DNA of 33,027 nt from a virus. The notes beneath the pieces were generated by a model, which saw only the letters and a list, made by a program, of their open reading frames with translations, searched no databases and was not told where the DNA came from. This document shows positions 29,701 through 33,027 of this stretch, piece by piece. How positions within the stretch are numbered: position 1 is the stretch's first letter; the number at the start of each line of letters is the position of its first letter. The DNA is taken from positions 1-33,027 of IMG/VR virus record IMGVR_UViG_3300025141_000419; one strand, given 5' to 3'. Made by a program: the position numbers and the translations under genes.

Positions 29701-30139
29701 TGTTTAGGCCCGTCTGATTCTGAGCTAACAGCACAAGATGTCTCCGGCGTTTCAGAATACCTTGAATCTTCTTACTATCGCCTTCATCTTCAACTGTAGC
29801 TCCGGACTGGGCATCCTTCTTGATGGCGCGGGACTTCTTCTTGTCGGCCATGGCCTGATCATATGCTTCGTGCCATTCGGCAATAGACGGCGTAAAGTAT
29901 GCTTCGCAGCCAAAGATTGGCTTAAACTCTTTACCTGCTTCTTGCATCTTTTTAGCGTGGAGCACTTGATATGCCAGACCATTCATGTTGCCGTGATCTG
30001 TAAGTGCCAAGGCCTCGCAGCCATTTTCATATGCAAAATCCATATGTGCCTGCGGATATCCAATGGCATCAAATATAGAACCTGCAACAGAGTGTGCGTG
30101 TAGCCCGACGAACTTAATTTGAGGCTCTACTCTTTTCAT
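26708..30139 (-). CDS. dnaE: DNA polymerase III alpha subunit (C-family replicative polymerase)
   Basis: The 1143-residue enzyme is near full length. Its N-terminal PHP domain keeps all nine expected metal ligands: H14, H16, D24, H49, E79, H134, C185, D259 and H261. E. coli DnaE has lost several, so a built-in 3'-5' exonuclease is plausible. The palm has GPGRGSAAGS (430-439), catalytic D472 and D474 in PDIDYD, and D637 in FIKFDLLGLSTL. Later segments include SIYRPGPLA, HAVSYSIISFQCAWLWNYYP, a helix-hairpin-helix (IKGLGMAAIEQVL) and an OB-like C-terminus. A charged insertion lies at about 98-126. GGAGAAATAA precedes the ATG. Confidence 0.96.
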   Translation of the reverse strand: MKRVEPQIKFVGLHAHSVAGSIFDAIGYPQAHMDFAYENGCEALALTDHGNMNGLAYQVLHAKKMQEAGKEFKPIFGCEAYFTPSIAEWHEAYDQAMADKKKSRAIKKDAQSGATVEDEGDSKKIQGILKRRRHLVLLAQNQTGLNNLFKLVSESYQPENFYRYPRIDYALLKKYNEGIIASSACLGGVYAGNYWENREEGAEAVLEAMRESTRRMVDIFGDRWYAEIQWNNIKEQHELNKYVIQVAEEFGVGLVTTADSHYPNPDAWKDRELYKRLGWLGKGRPSWAEEESQLPEGVEEIGYELYPKNGDQIWKSYKEYSQSTGFEYDDNVVLKSIEESHRIAFDRIESFLPDNTVRLPEFVVPAGFTATQALVNFALEGLKDKGFHKNEAYTERLKQELNVIDDRGFSKYFLTMKSIVDVATDMMLPGPGRGSAAGSLVAYALNITQVDPIKHGLLFSRFLRSDAADYPDIDYDVSDSMALKEKLVEMWGEDCVAPISNWNTLQLKSLIKDISKLYNIEFTEVNTVTSIMIREATPEAKRKHGIKAGVYAPTWEEVMEFSPTLQAYLNKHPAVKTHVEGLVGQVRSCSRHAGGVVIAENLDQNMPLINSGGVRQAPWAEGQNVRHLEPMGFIKFDLLGLSTLKMMEGAIYHILKRHHNVEEPTFAQVRDYYESTLHPDVLDLNNQEVYENIFHTGKWAGVFQFTEQGAQKFCVRAKPRNIIDVSAITSIYRPGPLAANVHDEYVEAKESPHYIKYLNDDAHDITQETFGFLIFQEQIALLAHKLGGLTLDEGNMLRKVLTKKGTGKGSVKARLHNKFISGCAENSITQDAAQALWDKFEYFSGYGFNKSHAVSYSIISFQCAWLWNYYPAEWMAAFLDKEPESRKEKAINIAKQYGFNIAPLDVNKSGTVWEISDDGKTLIQPLTSIKGLGMAAIEQVLDNRPFMNAEDLLFREGVSYSKLNKKALDALCRGGALDNIVDDRFTGRKHFWSTCIVERPKNLKKFAENLELYRPEGDFTEEEIIQFKSDLTGVFPMNLVISPETIEKLQQKFVPPISEFDPELQLCWFIPRKIVPKKTKNGKLYWIVEVIDSNNELTKIRCWGVKPEKDRIHLNRPYMANLKYDPNWGFSTYAIGKTFRQLG

Positions 30140-31027
30140 TTATTTCTCCGATTCATATAACATTTTAACGTGTTTGTGAGCCGTTGTCAAGTGTTTAGGG
30201 GGCGTTTCTAAAGAAAAATCAGATGCAAGAAATTCCCTATATCCGCGCCAACTAGAAAGGTCGTAATACCAGTTAAGATCGCAGTGAGTCGCATCTATCG
30301 CGGCTGTTTTCTCGAATACTGTCTGCAGGCTGAACTGGCGCGCGCTCCACCTCTCTGCTATGGGGAGCTTCTCGGAGGGGTACCGGGAGCCGGGTGAAGG
30401 GGGTAAATATTCCCTTGTGGTTAGGTGGTTTATGTGGCGTCTGCATTGTTTAAAGTCTTCTCCTGTAAATGTAAATGCTATGGGTTTGTTATTTTTGACG
30501 GTTTCTCCGTCGTGTCTTAGAAAAAAATTCGTCCCTTGCTGTTTGATTTCTTTGCGGTATGCACGAATGCTCTCGACATCATAAGCCGACATTGGAAACG
30601 AAACATAATATTTATTGGGAGTTATCCATTTTGACAACTGGCTGGCAGTTTTCCACGCTGAATATGCTCCGTATAATACTGACCACCCATAGGAATCTCG
30701 ACGATCGCGATCTTTGGGGTGGATGGGGACATAGTAAATAGGCGTCTCTCGTCTTTGTTCCGAATTAAAACGACCGCCGGTCTTATAATAAACAGGATCG
30801 TATATCCATTCTCCCACAATAGACCGAATAACAGGAGCCAAATCGTCATTAGCGACAATCCATATGGTATTACATCCCGCTAGAGCGCACTCGTATACAG
30901 ACTTTTGAATGGCAGTATAACCCACATTAAGCGGTAGCAAAACTTCTGGTGTTTTCAAATCAAAATCCGAAGTGACCCCAGCAACCGGAACTATGCCGGC
31001 AAGGTGTGTTTTCTGGGGATTATTCAT
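30140..31027 (-). CDS. nucleotidyltransferase-fold-like protein with degenerate signature
   Basis: The 295-residue product begins with MNNPQKTHLAGIVPVAGVTS, then TPEVLLPLNVGYTAIQKSVY, ECALAGCNTIWIVANDDLAP. This mirrors the start of sugar-phosphate nucleotidyltransferases (AAG-x-G-T-R ... P-K-x-L-L-P-x ... AG), but the G-x-G-T-R nucleotide loop is replaced by AGVTSDFD. It may be inactive or use another substrate. The rest contains YYVSFPMSAYDVESIRAYRK and many aromatic residues. Its TAA is directly followed by the polymerase ATG. The 1-base TAATG overlap with the upstream gene suggests a functional pair. Confidence 0.7.
   Translation of the reverse strand: MNNPQKTHLAGIVPVAGVTSDFDLKTPEVLLPLNVGYTAIQKSVYECALAGCNTIWIVANDDLAPVIRSIVGEWIYDPVYYKTGGRFNSEQRRETPIYYVPIHPKDRDRRDSYGWSVLYGAYSAWKTASQLSKWITPNKYYVSFPMSAYDVESIRAYRKEIKQQGTNFFLRHDGETVKNNKPIAFTFTGEDFKQCRRHINHLTTREYLPPSPGSRYPSEKLPIAERWSARQFSLQTVFEKTAAIDATHCDLNWYYDLSSWRGYREFLASDFSLETPPKHLTTAHKHVKMLYESEK
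30162..30190 (-). promoter_or_regulatory. sigma-70-type promoter of the DNA polymerase gene
   Basis: TTGACA (30190-30185), 17 bases, TAAAAT (30167-30162) on the minus strand. It lies in the last codons of the upstream gene and about 22 bases before the polymerase ATG. Confidence 0.85.
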
Positions 31028-31902
31028 TATCTCAAAAATCTATTGTAGGCCACGCAAGACTGCGAGAGAGCCCCAAGGAGATCTTCTTCACAAACTTGCG
31101 GAATCTTAACTGTCGGTGTGTGGGATTCATATTCATATTCTGGCTGATCTGTTTGGCGATAAATGCTAGTTGTTCTAAATTTGTAATGCTTTGGGTTTCC
31201 TGCTGATGTGTATGCACCTGCAAATGCTCCTTTCATTCCTCTTTTTTCCATTTCGTGAATCGTCTTAAAGCGCGCCATTGTTTCGGAAAAATTAAAATCT
31301 TTAATTTGTTGAGTTGTTAATGTTGATATCGCACAAGCATCTCTAACAGGAGTATTTCCATCAATACGGTCGGAAGGATAAAACCATATCTCCCCAACAA
31401 AATCATCTCCCGTGTGTATGTGATCAACTTCATGCTTCCCACCCTTATTAAAGGCAATATAATCATAACACACATATCTCTTTTCGTCAAGCGCTTTTTC
31501 TTGAGCGAAGCCGGTGCTCTGTCGATCCCCAAAATAAAAACATTCCGAAAATTTGAACTCAAGGATCCTGGAGTATTCATTAGCGCATGCCACCCTATCG
31601 CCGTCGAAGCGTAAAGTGTGACACAAGTTGGAAAGAGGCAACTTGCCATCGAGGCCTAGTAAAAAAAGCATCCTTTCCCACACGTCCTCTTTGGTCACCC
31701 CTATCTTTTTTTCTTCTCCAAACGTCGTTAAACTTTTTCCATAGTCTGGAATTTGAAGGCACGATAAATCTCTATTTGGGCCCAGATAGTCAAACCTAAA
31801 TGGGCGGCGACATTCCGCAAAAAAAAGAGGGAAATTATTATTAAATGCATACAAAACAGCCTTAAAAGAGCTGCCAACAACTATGCTTTCATATTCAATC
31901 AC
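31027..31902 (-). CDS. 291-residue unknown protein with Rossmann-like N-terminus
   Basis: The product begins MIEYESIVVGSSFKAVLYAF, resembling the dinucleotide-binding strand-loop of flavin or nucleotide-sugar enzymes, although the usual G-x-G-x-x-G is not complete. Later it has FRFDYLGPNRDLSCLQIPDY, VDHIHTGDDFVGEIWFYPSD and RIDGNTPVRDACAIS. A flavin-dependent sugar mutase-like enzyme is one possibility, not established. Proteins like it occur in large marine T4-like phages as unknowns. It shares eight bases with the upstream metalloprotease gene and TAATG with the downstream nucleotidyltransferase-like gene. Confidence 0.65.
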   Translation of the reverse strand: MIEYESIVVGSSFKAVLYAFNNNFPLFFAECRRPFRFDYLGPNRDLSCLQIPDYGKSLTTFGEEKKIGVTKEDVWERMLFLLGLDGKLPLSNLCHTLRFDGDRVACANEYSRILEFKFSECFYFGDRQSTGFAQEKALDEKRYVCYDYIAFNKGGKHEVDHIHTGDDFVGEIWFYPSDRIDGNTPVRDACAISTLTTQQIKDFNFSETMARFKTIHEMEKRGMKGAFAGAYTSAGNPKHYKFRTTSIYRQTDQPEYEYESHTPTVKIPQVCEEDLLGALSQSCVAYNRFLR

Positions 31903-32410
31903 GCTGCTTCCTTATACCGGAGCGGTCATATCCCCCCATATACCATGTGGGGTGCATGATGTGATATCTCTGAGGGTAGTGTAGCCACCCCAGAGCATGC
32001 CCTATCTCGTGCTCAATGACACGCTCTTTGCGCGCATTCTTGGGTAAAATTTGAATCTTAGCTCTCACTATGTCACCCGTCGTTGTGTTTGTGTATACGC
32101 GCGTTGACGCCATGTGGTGATTGGCAAAGCCTGCTTCGGGGATGGTCACTATTATTTCGCCATGGGCCGGAGTCATACAAGCCTGAAAGGGATCTTTCCT
32201 TATGCTCTCAAAGGTATATCCGGCGCGCTCCCAGTATCTTGCTGCTTGGCTTATGCGCGAATAAGAAATACCTGTACTTCCGCACACTCTAATTTTAGGA
32301 TGAATTACCCAACGAGCTTGCTGTTGGGGTTTTCCTACCGCAAAAACTTGGACTGGTTGGGGACTGGCTGTAGGCCCCACCAAGCATAAAAGCCATAGAA
32401 CAAATCTCAT
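31895..32410 (-). CDS. secreted zinc metalloprotease (metzincin-like HExxHxxGxxH)
   Basis: The 171-residue product begins with a signal-like MRFVLWLLCLVGPTASPQPV and has the catalytic EHEIGHALGWLHYPQ (H134, E135, H138, H144) with a Met-turn at M152 (YHIMHP). This is the full metzincin zinc motif HExxHxxGxxH. The N-terminal half (VIHPKIRVCGSTGISYSRIS, then YWERAGYTF) is typical of minimal metzincins. It is probably exported to the host envelope or the virion. It lies directly after the endolysin gene. The ATG has no strong ribosome site but has CTAATTAAAAT just upstream. Confidence 0.87.
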   Translation of the reverse strand: MRFVLWLLCLVGPTASPQPVQVFAVGKPQQQARWVIHPKIRVCGSTGISYSRISQAARYWERAGYTFESIRKDPFQACMTPAHGEIIVTIPEAGFANHHMASTRVYTNTTTGDIVRAKIQILPKNARKERVIEHEIGHALGWLHYPQRYHIMHPTWYMGGYDRSGIRKQRD

Positions 32411-32434
32411 ATTTTAATTAGAGTCTGTTCAAAA

Positions 32435-33027
32435 TTAGTCGTTTTTTATCTTCTCCAAGATATCGATATTGTATTTCGTCTCATCGAGCAGCGTCCGGAG
32501 ATCTAAACCGGCACAATCAATTTTAGACTTACTAACATGGTAATGGCTCACAAACCCTGAGAAACTTCCATAGGCTACATCTTGCACATATTTTGTCTCG
32601 GTGTTGCCATTTTGCTTAAGGGGAGCCTCATAAGGAATGTCGGTGGCGCCATGGATTGCTTTCCATAGGGCTTTTAACGCCTCAATCTGCTCGGGGTAAA
32701 AACCCAAAAACGGATCTAATTTGCTGTTATGAACCCATGCACCCTCAACCATTGGGCGCTCACCAAAGCCATTTTTAACATACCACTCTTGATATTTGGG
32801 ATAGTAAGCATTGCTGATTTCGACCCCTATCGAGGGTCGGTTGGTGCGCGAAGAGCCTGCATGCCAAGCTGCATGCTGCATGTCTAGCGTCTGGTAAATG
32901 GTGCCGTCGTTATCAATCAAAAAGTGAACTGATATGCCGCGCTTATCAAGCACATTCTGGCAAGATTTAGAGGAAAGGCATACATCCCAATGGTTGACAA
33001 AGTAGCGAAGCTTCCGTTTTGGGCGCC
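32435..33027 (-). CDS. N-acetylmuramoyl-L-alanine amidase endolysin (5' end outside the window)
   Basis: This gene is cut at the window edge; the frame is open through 33027, so no start is called. Visible sequence begins ...RKLRYFVNHWDVCLSSKSCQ, where NHWD supplies the first zinc His, and continues GISVHFLIDNDGTIYQTLDM, QHAAWHAGSSRTNRPSIGVEI and SHYHVSKSKIDCAGLDL near the C-terminus, with the second zinc His. This is the amidase_2 family, which cleaves the bond between muramic acid and the stem peptide. The C-terminal 30 residues are charged and helical. It is followed by the metalloprotease. It fits the role of host cell-wall lysis. Confidence 0.93.
   Translation of the reverse strand, partial: RPKRKLRYFVNHWDVCLSSKSCQNVLDKRGISVHFLIDNDGTIYQTLDMQHAAWHAGSSRTNRPSIGVEISNAYYPKYQEWYVKNGFGERPMVEGAWVHNSKLDPFLGFYPEQIEALKALWKAIHGATDIPYEAPLKQNGNTETKYVQDVAYGSFSGFVSHYHVSKSKIDCAGLDLRTLLDETKYNIDILEKIKND

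Noticed and set aside
1-33027. Lysogeny or mobile-island signatures (integrase, att site, IS element)
   Set aside because: None was found on either strand; the only mobile-type genes are the two homing endonucleases.

Overview
The window looks like part of a large, lytic, tailed-phage genome (Caudoviricetes, with a T4-like or jumbo-phage style of gene content). Every credible gene lies on the minus strand, so transcription runs from position 33027 towards 1. Genes are packed with 1-30 base overlaps (ATGA, GTGA, TAATG junctions), many encode very small unknown proteins, there are three tRNA genes, and a replicative polymerase, tail-fibre-like proteins, an endolysin and two free-standing homing endonucleases are present. 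No integrase, attachment site, rRNA or CRISPR array is visible. The host cannot be named. The promoters are close to the bacterial housekeeping sigma-70 consensus and most genes have GGAG-type ribosome binding sites, so a Gram-negative-like host RNA polymerase is a reasonable inference.

Layout in the direction of transcription. 33027-30140: amidase endolysin (cut by the window edge), a secreted HExxH metalloprotease, and two proteins with degenerate Rossmann/nucleotidyltransferase-like N-termini. 30139-26708: a C-family DNA polymerase III alpha subunit with a complete PHP metal site, under its own promoter. 26704-24944: two unrelated homing-endonuclease-type genes in tandem. 24947-22829: ClpP-like protease, J-domain protein, and a phage Dam methylase. 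22816-20279: zinc-ribbon protein, thioredoxin, GMP reductase/IMP dehydrogenase, a small possible DNA-binding protein, and a Cys-rich sigma-region-4 protein. 20203-16868: acidic protein, membrane-anchored protein, a second ClpP-like protein and a possible nuclease. 16812-14349: GroEL and small genes. 14377-12492: a catalytically broken D12-type methylase, a membrane protein and a phosphomannomutase-like HAD enzyme. 12449-5452: a 1190-residue composite protein, a trypsin-like protease, small genes and two tail-fibre/decoration-like proteins. 5425-1: a nucleotidyltransferase, glutaredoxin, about fifteen tiny genes, and tRNA-Leu(UAA), tRNA-Arg(UCU) and tRNA-Ile(UAU).

The regulatory picture is unusually readable. 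Nine promoters have a TTGAC- type -35 box and a good -10 box separated by exactly 17 bases, usually with the -35 buried in the 3' end of the preceding gene. A second group of genes lacks a good ribosome binding site and instead has an AT-rich box (C-T-A-T/A-T-T-A) just before the start codon. Other themes are a phage proteostasis kit (GroEL, two ClpP-like proteins, a J-domain protein), a set of tiny GD-V/W proteins that look like small beta-barrels, and two proteins whose N-termini resemble the T4 capsid-targeting peptide.

There is no stretch over 300 bases without a gene. The intergenic gaps are short and hold mainly promoters.
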